This document shows positions 25,818-38,146 of a DNA stretch of 64,000 nt, piece after piece. Where the stretch lies: assembly GCA_024693325.1 (NCBI GenBank), contig JAILLA010000096.1, forward strand, positions 1-64,000, in the 5' to 3' direction. The DNA is from Solobacterium sp. GTDB lineage: Bacteria; Bacillota_I; Bacilli_A; Erysipelotrichales; Erysipelotrichaceae. The notes beneath the pieces were generated by a model. That model did not search any database. It had not been told where the DNA came from and worked only from the letters and a program-made list of their open reading frames with translations. The position numbers and the translations under genes were made by a program. Position 1 is the first letter of the stretch, and each line of letters opens with the position of its first letter.

Positions 25818-27143
25818 ATGAAGCTCATTTACAACGTCAATGACAGACCAGCACCCAGTCAGCTTGTTGTTTTTGCTTTTCAGCAGGTCCTGGCTATCAT
25901 GGCCGCTACGATTGCTGTTCCGATGATCATCGGTCACGGAATGAGCACAGCAGCTGCTATCTTCGGTGCCGGCATGGGCACTTTCATCTACGTATTCTTT
26001 ACTAACCGTAAAAGCCCTGTATTCCTGGGCTCTTCTTTTGCATTCATCGGATCAATGAATGCAGCCTTTGCCGGAGCAGTCAGTGCTCAGGCAGGCTATG
26101 TCGGACTGCTCTTCGGCGCTGCCTGTGCAGGTCTGGTATATGTGATCCTGTCCTTTGTGATCAAGAGCGTCGGTGTTGACTGGGTCAACAAACTGATGCC
26201 GCCGGTCGTCATCGGCCCGACAGTCGCGATCATCGGTCTGTCGCTTGCCGGAAACGCAGTCGGCGACCTGCAGACATCCAGCGCTACAGGCGAAGCCACA
26301 CAGTGGGCTGTCCTGTGCGGACTGATCGCTCTGTTTGCAACGATGATCGCAAGCACATACGGTAAGAAAAATGCCAAGCTGATCCCGTTCATCATCGGTA
26401 TCCTGGCAGGTTATGTCGCTGCTGCTGCCCTGACCCTGATCGGCCAGTCCACAGGCAACACTGCAATGATCATCACAAACTTCGAACCTCTGAAGAACAT
26501 CCACGGACTCTTCGCTCTGCCTGACTTCACATTCCTCAAGGCATTCGGTGCTATGGGAGAAGTCGACGCGGCATACCTCGGAACGATCGCTGTCGCATAT
26601 ATTCCCGTCGCGTTCGTTGTCTTCGCTGAACATATCGCAGACCACAAGAACATTTCTTCCATCATCGAACACGATCTGCTGGAAGATCCGGGCTTGAGCC
26701 GTACACTGCTTGGTGACGGTGTCGGTTCCATCGTCGGCGCATTCTTCGGCGGATGCCCGAATACAACATACGGTGAATCCGTTGCCTGCGTTGCCATCAC
26801 AAGAAACGCATCCGTTACGACGATCATGGTAGCTGCAGCAGAATGTCTGCTGATCTCCTTCATCTCACCGTTCATCGCATTCCTTTCCAGCATCCCCGCA
26901 TGCGTCATGGGCGGCGTATGTATGGCTCTGTACGGATTCATTTCCGTCTCCGGTCTGAAGATGCTGCAGAAAGTCGATCTGGAAAAGAACAAGAACCTGT
27001 TCGTTGTTTCCACGATCCTGATCTCCGGTATCGGCGGACTGTCACTGTCCTTCGGCAAGGTCACGATCACATCGATCGCATGCGCTCTGATCCTGGGCAT
27101 CATCGTCAACAACATGCTGGCGAACGATCCGGACCTGAAGTAA
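25818..27143 (+). CDS. uraA: Uracil permease (NCS2/UraA family)
   Basis: Proton-coupled nucleobase importer in the cytoplasmic membrane, most like uracil permeases. The 441 residues form about 14 helices. Opening features include QLVVFAFQQVLAIMAATIAVP and GSSFAFIGSM. The substrate-binding segments are VVFAEHIADHKN and GGCPNTTYGESVACVAITRN, where NTTYGE is characteristic of UraA rather than xanthine permeases. The start at 25818 has an AAGGGGGC ribosome-binding site. It is a single gene with its own promoter, operator-like palindrome and terminator. Together with guaA, pyrG and nupNOPQ it points to active nucleobase salvage. Confidence 0.93.
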   Translation: MKLIYNVNDRPAPSQLVVFAFQQVLAIMAATIAVPMIIGHGMSTAAAIFGAGMGTFIYVFFTNRKSPVFLGSSFAFIGSMNAAFAGAVSAQAGYVGLLFGAACAGLVYVILSFVIKSVGVDWVNKLMPPVVIGPTVAIIGLSLAGNAVGDLQTSSATGEATQWAVLCGLIALFATMIASTYGKKNAKLIPFIIGILAGYVAAAALTLIGQSTGNTAMIITNFEPLKNIHGLFALPDFTFLKAFGAMGEVDAAYLGTIAVAYIPVAFVVFAEHIADHKNISSIIEHDLLEDPGLSRTLLGDGVGSIVGAFFGGCPNTTYGESVACVAITRNASVTTIMVAAAECLLISFISPFIAFLSSIPACVMGGVCMALYGFISVSGLKMLQKVDLEKNKNLFVVSTILISGIGGLSLSFGKVTITSIACALILGIIVNNMLANDPDLK

Positions 27144-27165
27144 AAACAGATCAATATAAACGCAG

Positions 27166-27195
27166 ATACAGCCGTACTCACGGCTGTATTTTTTT
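27166..27195 (+). terminator. uraA terminator
   Basis: ATACAGCCGT (27166-27175) pairs with ACGGCTGTAT (27180-27189) with a 4-nt loop, followed by a run of Ts to 27195. Confidence 0.9.
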
Positions 27196-27245
27196 GTCAC
27201 TTCCGATATACTTAAAGTAGCAATTCATAAGACATAGGAGGATAA

Positions 27246-28721
<1,476 letters not shown>

Positions 28722-28732
28722 TCACACTCAAA

Positions 28733-28766
28733 GGTTTCTGCCTGTCACGGCAGGAATCTTTTTTTT
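28733..28766 (+). terminator. Terminator of GH1 copy 1
   Basis: GGTTTCTGCC (28733-28742) pairs with GGCAGGAATC (28749-28758) with two G-U wobbles, followed by eight Ts. Confidence 0.85.
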
Positions 28767-28830
28767 GAACTGCTTACCATGAATGGCGGTGCTGCATCAG
28801 GTGTGCGGCTGGACCTGTTTCATATAAAAA

Positions 28831-28882
28831 ACTCCTCCAGCAGAATTTGTTCTGTCCAAAAACCACTTCTGCAGAAAGGAGT
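28831..28882 (+). promoter_or_regulatory. Hairpin that would hide the ribosome-binding site of the remnant ORF
   Basis: ACTCCT (28831-28836) pairs with AGGAGT (28877-28882), and AGCAGAA (28839-28845) with TTCTGC (28867-28872). The AAAGGAG ribosome-binding site ahead of the ATG at 28891 is therefore sequestered. Such hairpins commonly protect transposase genes from read-through translation. Confidence 0.5.
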
Positions 28883-28890
28883 AAAGACGA

Positions 28891-28998
28891 ATGTCTTTAG
28901 AAAATTTTATCACAGATATTCTGAACATGGATCATGACAGAATTGAGAAGATATCCGCTGAACAACACAGATTTCAGGATCCCTTTTTCTGTCAGGCT
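28891..28998 (+). pseudogene. Possible transposase 5' remnant (ISL3-like start)
   Basis: An AAAGGAG-preceded ATG opens about 35 plausible codons (MSLENFITDILNMDHDRIEK), which resemble the start of ISL3-family transposases. After about 28998 the frame runs into the terminator hairpin of the convergent GH1 gene and then its coding end on the other strand, so no intact gene exists. The rest of the 351-bp space between genes (28722-29072) holds only the two terminators and the hairpin at 28831-28882. The ISL3 assignment is from general resemblance only; no terminal repeat or target duplication was found. Confidence 0.3.
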
Positions 28999-29017
28999 GA
29001 ATTCTTTCCGGCCATCA

Positions 29018-29061
29018 GAAAAGAGCCGCAGCTCCGGGATCTCTCCCCTGCCGCGGCTCTT
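29018..29061 (-). terminator. Terminator of the two-gene GH1 operon
   Basis: On the minus strand a 12-bp stem (29050-29061 with 29021-29032, one mismatch) is followed by CTTTTCT. It starts 11 bp after the stop codon of the GH1 gene ending at 29073. Confidence 0.8.
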
Positions 29062-29072
29062 CATCATTCCGG

Positions 29073-32160
<3,088 letters not shown>

Positions 32161-32276
32161 GTGTAAAAAGACAATCGGCACAATGGTATCAGATACGGAC
32201 CGGACAGCTTCATATCTGCCTTTTGCGGCAGGCCAGGCAGGATCATAAAGTCCTGATGTTCTGCTTCTTAAGTGTC

Positions 32277-32311
32277 AAAAAAACTCCCGGGATCGCTTCG
32301 ATCTCAGGAGT
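32277..32311 (-). terminator. Terminator of the moxR-to-aldo/keto reductase gene run
   Basis: On the minus strand an interrupted stem (ACTCC...GGGAGT with inner GATC/GATC, 32283-32311) is followed by seven Ts. Confidence 0.8.
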
Positions 32312-32320
32312 CCGGCTATA

Positions 32321-33454
32321 TCAGTTTTCCAGGGCTTCCGCGCACTTGACAAGCAGTTCACGGATCGGCAGATGCTGCGGGCATGCATCTTCGCAGGCAC
32401 CGCACTGGATGCACTCGGAAGCCTTGCCGTGAGGCTCTTTTGTAGCATTGGCATATGCACGCTTGGCAGCTTCTGTCTGTGAGAAGATCATCTCACGGTT
32501 CATGGCCGCGAAGATGTCAGGAATGCGGATCTGCATCGGGCAGCCGTCAACACAGTACTTGCATGCTGTGCAGGGGATCTGAGGGATCTCGGAGAGTGCT
32601 TTCTGGGCACTGCGGATCGTTTCCTGCTCCATCTCATTCATGCCTTTGAAATCCTTCATATAGGATGTATTGTCAGCCATCTGTTCGATGCTGGACATAC
32701 CGCTCAGTACGACCATAACATTCGGCAGTGAAGCGATATATCTGATCGCCCAGGATGCCGGTGACATATCCGGTTCAGCCTTTGTCAGGATCTCCTTGAC
32801 GGGCTGCGGCGGATCTGCCAGTGTGCCGCCCTTGACGGGTTCCATAACAACGACCGGCTTGCCGTATTTCTCGCATACTTCATAGCATTTTCTGGACTGT
32901 ACCGTAGGGCTCTCCCAGTCAGCGTAGTTCAACTGCAGCTGGACGAATTCAGCTTCCGGATGTGCCTGCAGAATGCTTTCCAGAACATCTGCGGTATCGT
33001 GGAAGGAGAAGCCGACGTGCTTGATCAGTCCCTTTGCCTTCTGTTCCTGCGCAAATTCCCAGATATGGTACTCCTCGTACTTATCGATATTGTTCCTGCT
33101 GAGTGCATGCAGCAGATAGAAATCAAAATATCCGGCACCTGTGCGTTCCAGGCTGGTGAAGAATTCCTGTTTCGCGGATTCTTCATCTTTGCATGCAAAC
33201 GCGGAAGCGTTCAGCTTGGTCGCAAGATAATAGGACTCTCTCGGGTAACGGTCTACCAGTGCCAGTTTCGTGGCTGCTTCAGATCCGTTGTATACAAATG
33301 CAGTATCGAAATATTTCAATCCTGCTTCAAGGAACATATCGACCATCTTCTTTGTCTGTTCAACATCGATCTCATCTGTTTCCTTGTTGATACGGGGCAG
33401 TCTCATCAGACCAAACCCGAGTTTCGGCATGGCTTTAGCAAATTCTTTTTCCAT
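32321..33454 (-). CDS. Aldo/keto reductase with C-terminal 4Fe-4S domain
   Basis: A predicted oxidoreductase of 377 residues. The N-terminal (beta/alpha)8 aldo/keto reductase domain (about 1-275) has the GFGLMRLP start, the Asp in FDTAFVYNGSE (catalytic Tyr) and the Lys in ATKLNA. The C-terminal segment (about 285-377) carries ferredoxin-like cysteine clusters: CTACKYCVDGCP and CIQCGACEDACP. Together they would bind two 4Fe-4S clusters. The start at 33454 has GAAGGAGG; the longer ORF to 33622 overlaps the kinase gene. It is the last gene of a long minus-strand run. Substrate unknown. Confidence 0.92.
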   Translation of the reverse strand: MEKEFAKAMPKLGFGLMRLPRINKETDEIDVEQTKKMVDMFLEAGLKYFDTAFVYNGSEAATKLALVDRYPRESYYLATKLNASAFACKDEESAKQEFFTSLERTGAGYFDFYLLHALSRNNIDKYEEYHIWEFAQEQKAKGLIKHVGFSFHDTADVLESILQAHPEAEFVQLQLNYADWESPTVQSRKCYEVCEKYGKPVVVMEPVKGGTLADPPQPVKEILTKAEPDMSPASWAIRYIASLPNVMVVLSGMSSIEQMADNTSYMKDFKGMNEMEQETIRSAQKALSEIPQIPCTACKYCVDGCPMQIRIPDIFAAMNREMIFSQTEAAKRAYANATKEPHGKASECIQCGACEDACPQHLPIRELLVKCAEALEN

Positions 33455-33473
33455 CTTAAATCCTCCTTCGTAT

Positions 33474-33501
33474 ATACCTGCTGTTTCCCGTCTGCAGGTA
33501 T
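33474..33501 (-). other. Intergenic hairpin between the kinase and reductase genes
   Basis: ATACCTGC (33474-33481) and GCAGGTAT (33494-33501) are perfectly complementary. No T-run follows, so it is unlikely to terminate and may be an mRNA processing or stability element. It covers the kinase stop codon. Confidence 0.5.
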
Positions 33502-34058
33502 CAACCGTTGTGAATAACGATATCGCAGATGCTGCGGATATCATAGGCGTTGAAGTAGTTCTCCTCCAGAGGGATCCACTTCTCTTTGAATTCGTCGTAT
33601 TTCGAAATGCCGTCACGCGCAAGAACGCGCTTCAGCTGTTCTTCCGGATCGATGTCCATGAAGATCTTCAGATCGCTGTATTTCTGCAGCAGCGGATGGC
33701 AGCTGTACGATCCTTCCAGGATGATGCAGTCCTGCACCTCCGTGCTGACCGGTGCACTCAAGGCCATGATGCCCCTGATGAATCTGCGGTGGCTGATCAT
33801 CGTACAGCCTTCCCGGAAAGGTTCCAGGACCTCTTCGATCAGGCGCTCACGGTCAACGTTTCCGCCCGGCTCGGCATAGCGTTCGGGCGTTCTCTGATGT
33901 ACCTGCAGGAAGAAGTCATCCATGTGGAATACCGGTACGTCCAGCAGTTCAGACAGGATACCGGCATATGTAGTCTTTCCGGAAGTGCATCTGCCGTCGA
34001 TCGCGATCACGATAGGTCTGCCTTCTTCTCTCAGCCGGCCGACCCGTTCCGTGATCAT
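33501..34058 (-). CDS. Uridine kinase-like P-loop kinase
   Basis: A 185-residue P-loop kinase of the uridine kinase/phosphoribulokinase fold. The P-loop is IDGRCTSGKTT (about 18-28). FHMDDFF (about 42-48) is the substrate-binding Asp motif of Udk-like enzymes. HRRFIRG and IILEGSYSCHP are further conserved blocks, and a lid-like RVLARDG follows. The phosphoryl acceptor may be a nucleoside or another small metabolite. The start at 34058 has a GAGGA ribosome-binding site, while the upstream ATG at 34091 overlaps the previous gene and has no site. Confidence 0.8.
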   Translation of the reverse strand: MITERVGRLREEGRPIVIAIDGRCTSGKTTYAGILSELLDVPVFHMDDFFLQVHQRTPERYAEPGGNVDRERLIEEVLEPFREGCTMISHRRFIRGIMALSAPVSTEVQDCIILEGSYSCHPLLQKYSDLKIFMDIDPEEQLKRVLARDGISKYDEFKEKWIPLEENYFNAYDIRSICDIVIHNG

Positions 34059-34068
34059 GGATGTTTCC

Positions 34069-34617
34069 TCAGGAATTCTCTGCAGCATCACTGTTCTCTT
34101 TCTGCTTTCTGCAGCTGCAGCACGTCTCGTCGATCTCGTATATCTTTCCGTTTGAGACCTCCAGGCTGTCAGCTTTCATCAGGATCATGTCACCCTCCTG
34201 GGCGACCGGTTTGAATCCCCGCTTCTTCATGTACCTGAAGTACGGACTGGTCTGATGCATGCGTACGCTCAGCGTACCCATTCCGTTTATCAGTGCTGCC
34301 GACGCGATATGCTTCAGTCCGGAGCTTCCGTAACCGGACTCCCGGTTATCGGCACCAATCAGCAGGTGGATGAGCGCGCTTCCGTCTTCCGCCCGTTCAT
34401 ATCCTGTCTCTCCGACATAGTAGCCGCAGCCATTGCAGTAGATCAGCCTGAAATACCGGTCGGCAGGATCGCATTCGATCCATCTGCCATACCAGCTGTC
34501 CCAGACACTTTCATCAAAATCTTCTGTTCCGGTACCGAAATTCATCGTGCGTCTGTTAGACAGAAGCTTCTTCCGGTACGCCAGTTCATCAAGATCCGGT
34601 TTTATAAAATCCGGCAT
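34069..34617 (-). CDS. GNAT-like acetyltransferase
   Basis: A 182-residue protein resembling GNAT acyltransferases. The block ADNRESGYGSSGLKHI (about 90-105) fits the acetyl-CoA-binding R/QxxGxG/A loop, and the Phe-Arg-Tyr segment YFRYMKKRGFKP the C-terminal GNAT motif B. The C terminus has a CCSC cysteine cluster (ETCCSCRKQ) that is not part of the fold and could bind a metal. Function cannot be assigned. It lies in the moxR-to-reductase run, 14 bp after the EIIB/ROK gene. Confidence 0.72.
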   Translation of the reverse strand: MPDFIKPDLDELAYRKKLLSNRRTMNFGTGTEDFDESVWDSWYGRWIECDPADRYFRLIYCNGCGYYVGETGYERAEDGSALIHLLIGADNRESGYGSSGLKHIASAALINGMGTLSVRMHQTSPYFRYMKKRGFKPVAQEGDMILMKADSLEVSNGKIYEIDETCCSCRKQKENSDAAENS

Positions 34618-34631
34618 ATGTGTTTCTCCTT

Positions 34632-36053
34632 TTACCGTTTTTCTTTTTTGTCCGGCTTATGCATTGCGCGCAGTCTTTTCTTCAGTTTCTCGTGATTCAG
34701 GTAATCCAGGCACTGTACGACCATGCCCGGCATCATGTAATGCTTCATGTGCCAGGTGATCTCTAGTTCAGGTATAAATGCCCGGTCGATGTATTTCTCG
34801 AGTTCCGCCTGCAGTTCATCGACAAACGGATACTGCCGGCAGTTGATCACGACCTTATCCGGCGCAAGCGTACAGATGATCGCCATCAATGTATCCATCA
34901 GAACAGTCCTCAGCGTCAGGCTGTTCAGTCTCCTGTCATCCGGATAAAGATATCTGAAGTAGGAAGACACTTCTCCCGCAAAACCGTTCTTTCCCTTGAT
35001 GATCTCATTGCGCTGCATGATCCCGACACCCGGTATCAGCATGTTGTCCGGGATATACAGGAATGCCGTGGAAATGTCATCCGGGTGGTCAAGATGATAG
35101 CCTGATACTGCCGCATTGGTATCATTGACCAGATAGAAGCGCATCGGGAAGCGCTCCGCGAAGTATTCTTCGATATTGATATGGTGGAAGCCGAGTGCCG
35201 GATAATCCAGCTCGCCATAGGCGGCGGTTCCCGGCAGCGCAAGACCGACGATATCGATATTGTTATGGCGGACATAGCACGTCGTGATAATGTCCTCCAG
35301 GTCCTGCAGCGTCATATTGGGCTTGATGACCTCGCCGTCCATGACGATCTCACCATGGTCATACACCCTGTATCCGTAGCGTTTTCCGTCACGCCTGTTA
35401 ATGACCGCAACAACGAGTATCACGGCATCGTTGGCAGTGATCTCGATATTATGTTCCTTGTTTTCGGCAGCACGCTCAGCGATCTGGCTGCGGATCTCTG
35501 CGATCAGATCATAAGCATTGTACTGAGCGAACATCTTTGCCGGAATGACCAGAACGACTCTGTGGTGGAAAGCTTCCTTGACCTTTTCCAGTTCAAAGCC
35601 GATCTGCGGCGCAAGCAGGATAACATCCGCTTCGCTTCCGACTTCATACAGACGGTTATAGGAAACTGCCTCAAAGCTGTAGTCGAGTCCAAGGGAATCG
35701 GCTGCCTGCTGGAGGCTCTCCGCAAAGAATGAGGTCGTGAGGGCGCTGGAGCAGCTCAGCATGACTTTCAGTGTATGATGGCCTTTCAGTCCGATCAGTG
35801 CATCCTGCATTTCTTTAAACAGTGACTGCGCGTGTTCTTTTTCATTCAGCTGGAAATGCAGATAAAAATGATTCAGTCCGTCTGATGCGTTCAGGATGAT
35901 CAGTTCAATGATATTCAGGTCGTGAAAGCTTACCGTCGCTGTGGCATAACCCGCGTCCAAAACGATCTGATGCTCATCTTCTTTGATCTCGTAAAGATCA
36001 CTTTTCTGTTCCAGTATCCAGTTCCGGAATTCTTCCTGAGAATAAGCTGCCAT
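34632..36053 (-). CDS. EIIB(cellobiose)-like domain fused to ROK-like domain
   Basis: A 473-residue protein with an unusual architecture. Residues about 1-92 are unrecognised. Residues about 94-190 resemble a PTS lactose/cellobiose EIIB domain: LKVMLSCSSALTTSFF has Cys101 at the phosphorylation site, and ADVILLAPQIGFELEKVKE matches the later EIIB core. Residues about 210-450 look like a ROK/actin-like ATPase fold: IVGLALPG, YLVNDTNAAVSGY, PGVGIMQRNEIIKGKNGFAGEV. The ROK zinc motif is not seen and no HTH is obvious. It sits after a HAD phosphatase gene. A sensor linking PTS phosphorylation to a sugar-kinase-like module is plausible. Confidence 0.75.
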   Translation of the reverse strand: MAAYSQEEFRNWILEQKSDLYEIKEDEHQIVLDAGYATATVSFHDLNIIELIILNASDGLNHFYLHFQLNEKEHAQSLFKEMQDALIGLKGHHTLKVMLSCSSALTTSFFAESLQQAADSLGLDYSFEAVSYNRLYEVGSEADVILLAPQIGFELEKVKEAFHHRVVLVIPAKMFAQYNAYDLIAEIRSQIAERAAENKEHNIEITANDAVILVVAVINRRDGKRYGYRVYDHGEIVMDGEVIKPNMTLQDLEDIITTCYVRHNNIDIVGLALPGTAAYGELDYPALGFHHINIEEYFAERFPMRFYLVNDTNAAVSGYHLDHPDDISTAFLYIPDNMLIPGVGIMQRNEIIKGKNGFAGEVSSYFRYLYPDDRRLNSLTLRTVLMDTLMAIICTLAPDKVVINCRQYPFVDELQAELEKYIDRAFIPELEITWHMKHYMMPGMVVQCLDYLNHEKLKKRLRAMHKPDKKEKR

Positions 36054-36085
36054 AAATGCTTCCCCCTCTTACAGAATAACCGATT

Positions 36086-36910
36086 TTATTCCTCAATGAA
36101 ACCGAGATGAACAAATGCTTTGTACAATCCGTCATCATCTGTCGCATCTGTTACATGATCCGCCGCATCTTTTGCACTCTGCGCGCCGCTTCCCATTGCT
36201 ACGGAATAACCGCACAGTTCAAACATCGGGATATCGACCGCTTCATCGCCGAAGGCGACCGTATCGCTCTGATCCGCGCCGAGATATTCCAGCAGCACCC
36301 TGATCGCTTTTGCCTTGGAAATGCCCCTTGGTGAAACATCCCCATGCGAGCAGTTCGGGGCGTCCCCGCCCCAGCAGCCAACATGCAGATCAGGGAATTC
36401 CTCAACGGCAGCCAGATAGTCCTCCCAGCTGTTCAGGCGGAAGCTGATCTTATTGACATCATTTTGGGCATACAGGTCCGCGTTGTAGATCATCTTCTCA
36501 AAGAATGAGCCGTACTGCGGTTCCCTGCCGAATTTCCTGCGGTATGCTTCATAGCTGACTTCCTTGTAGCGGGCGGAAGGATACAGTCCGGAGTTGGCTT
36601 CCAGGTACAGCTCCATGTTTCTTGAAGCGCACCAGTCAACAACATGCCTGACCTCTTCCGGCATCAGTTTCTCATGCATGATGACCTTTCCATGGTCCTC
36701 CACATAGCAGCCATTGCCGCCGATCATCCCGTCAAGCCCGATATCCCAGATATTCTTGTACACCTCTGCTTTGGAACGTCCGGTACAGATATATGCTTTA
36801 TGTCCGTTTGCCCTGGCCCTGCGGATCGCTTCAACTGCAGAAGCAGGCGGTTCGTTGTATACCGGAGAGCACAATGTGCCGTCCACATCGATAAACAGTA
36901 TTTTTCCCAT
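36086..36910 (-). CDS. HAD-superfamily (Cof-type) phosphatase
   Basis: A 274-residue phosphatase of HAD subfamily IIB. The nucleophile motif is ILFIDVDGTL, with Asp8 and Asp10. Motif II is ICTGRS, and the C-terminal Mg site is VAFGDEAVDIPMFE. A C2-type cap (about 85-190) sits between. Members hydrolyse sugar phosphates and other small phosphorylated metabolites. ATG at 36910 is used, with AGGTGA upstream; an in-frame GTG nine bases upstream is less suitable. It precedes the EIIB/ROK fusion gene by 32 bp, which hints at sugar phosphate turnover. Confidence 0.92.
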   Translation of the reverse strand: MGKILFIDVDGTLCSPVYNEPPASAVEAIRRARANGHKAYICTGRSKAEVYKNIWDIGLDGMIGGNGCYVEDHGKVIMHEKLMPEEVRHVVDWCASRNMELYLEANSGLYPSARYKEVSYEAYRRKFGREPQYGSFFEKMIYNADLYAQNDVNKISFRLNSWEDYLAAVEEFPDLHVGCWGGDAPNCSHGDVSPRGISKAKAIRVLLEYLGADQSDTVAFGDEAVDIPMFELCGYSVAMGSGAQSAKDAADHVTDATDDDGLYKAFVHLGFIEE

Positions 36911-36919
36911 ATGCTTCAC

Positions 36920-38146
36920 CTATTGTTTCGCCCGGAATTGTTTCCTGATATTTTTCATCAGCTGCTTGGCGGCAGCAGGATCATTGTCTTCCATATTTCC
37001 ATATCTGACCGGAAGCCAGAGTTCTCTCAGCTTTTGGGCGTCCTCTGCCGGGATATGCTGTGAGGTCAGCCGCAGCACTTCGTCTGAGGCAAGCGATCCG
37101 TCTGCCGGGATCTGGGAAGAGGCACAGAGCTTCAGATACTGGCGGTACGCCTCCCTGACAGGTGTCAGGGGCGGTCTCAGCAGGTCTTTCAATGTCCTGC
37201 GCTTCGGACCGTTCTGCGTGATGACTTCCCTCTGGTAGCTGCCTGAAGATGCCGTGGTGATCCCGGTATTGCGCGAGATGCGTCTGATGATGAAGATCAC
37301 CAGCACCAGCAGCAGGATGGCAGGCAGTGCCTTCCAGATCATATCCAGGATCGGTGAACCTGTCACTTCTTCAACATCGAACATGTCGCTCATGTCCCCG
37401 AGGTCTTCGAAGCCCATTTCACTCTCATCGATCGAATGCATGCCAGCCCTTCTCAACAGCCACAATACGGGATACTTCAGGATATTGACGATCACCAGCA
37501 TGATATAGGCAAATACGACAAGCAGCGGATATACGACATATTCTCCGAACAGTCTCATGACCGTCATGAACAAAGCTCTTGCCGGAGGACTGCTCAGCAG
37601 GACAGCCAGCAGTACGGTCAGGATGACCGGAACCAGTGACAGGAGCCTGTATTTTGTCCCGAATGACATCAGCGCCGAATCCCTCTGCAGACGCATGCTG
37701 AAAACACTCAGGATGAGGAACAGCGCAAAGAACGGAACCGATGCAGCATTCGTTCCCTTTGCGACATCAGAAGCGTAGATCCACAGGAAGAACAGAAAGA
37801 TACCGTATACTGCGGATCCCGCTTTCAGCGTTGAGATCACTGCCGGATATCCCGCTTCCCAGTGTCCGTTCCTGATCTTCAGGAACAGGTATCCGATCAC
37901 AGGTATTGCTGCGGCGACCTGGATACCGGATGTTCCCCTGATGAACATCAGACCGCATGTGACCAGCGGAAGATACTTCAGGAGGGATTCAGGATGGTAT
38001 TTCTGGCAGATCATACAGCAGAGCACTGCTGTTCCCAGGATCAGCAGGCTTCCCTCCAAGGAGACCATACCAATGGTTATATAGCCGAATGTCGCAAGAT
38101 ACAGGCATATCTCACGGATCACGGAAATGACAGCCATCACATTCAT
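36920..38146 (-). CDS. DUF4129-like membrane protein
   Basis: A 408-residue membrane protein. The N-terminal half contains about seven helices, followed by a cytosolic or external loop (about 240-275, acidic, DESEMGFEDLGDMSD) and another helix at about 278-298. The C-terminal tail (about 325-405) has the DUF4129 form: VREAYRQYLKL and an AEDAQKLRELWLPVRYG stretch. It belongs to the moxR-DUF58-DUF4129 module found in many bacteria, whose role in envelope or protein complex assembly is inferred and not established. It overlaps the DUF58 gene by 4 bp. Confidence 0.82.
   Translation of the reverse strand: MNVMAVISVIREICLYLATFGYITIGMVSLEGSLLILGTAVLCCMICQKYHPESLLKYLPLVTCGLMFIRGTSGIQVAAAIPVIGYLFLKIRNGHWEAGYPAVISTLKAGSAVYGIFLFFLWIYASDVAKGTNAASVPFFALFLILSVFSMRLQRDSALMSFGTKYRLLSLVPVILTVLLAVLLSSPPARALFMTVMRLFGEYVVYPLLVVFAYIMLVIVNILKYPVLWLLRRAGMHSIDESEMGFEDLGDMSDMFDVEEVTGSPILDMIWKALPAILLLVLVIFIIRRISRNTGITTASSGSYQREVITQNGPKRRTLKDLLRPPLTPVREAYRQYLKLCASSQIPADGSLASDEVLRLTSQHIPAEDAQKLRELWLPVRYGNMEDNDPAAAKQLMKNIRKQFRAKQ

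Noticed and set aside
26052-27181. Long minus-strand open frames opposite uraA
   Set aside because: They are shadows of the well-conserved permease frame and have no ribosome-binding sites.
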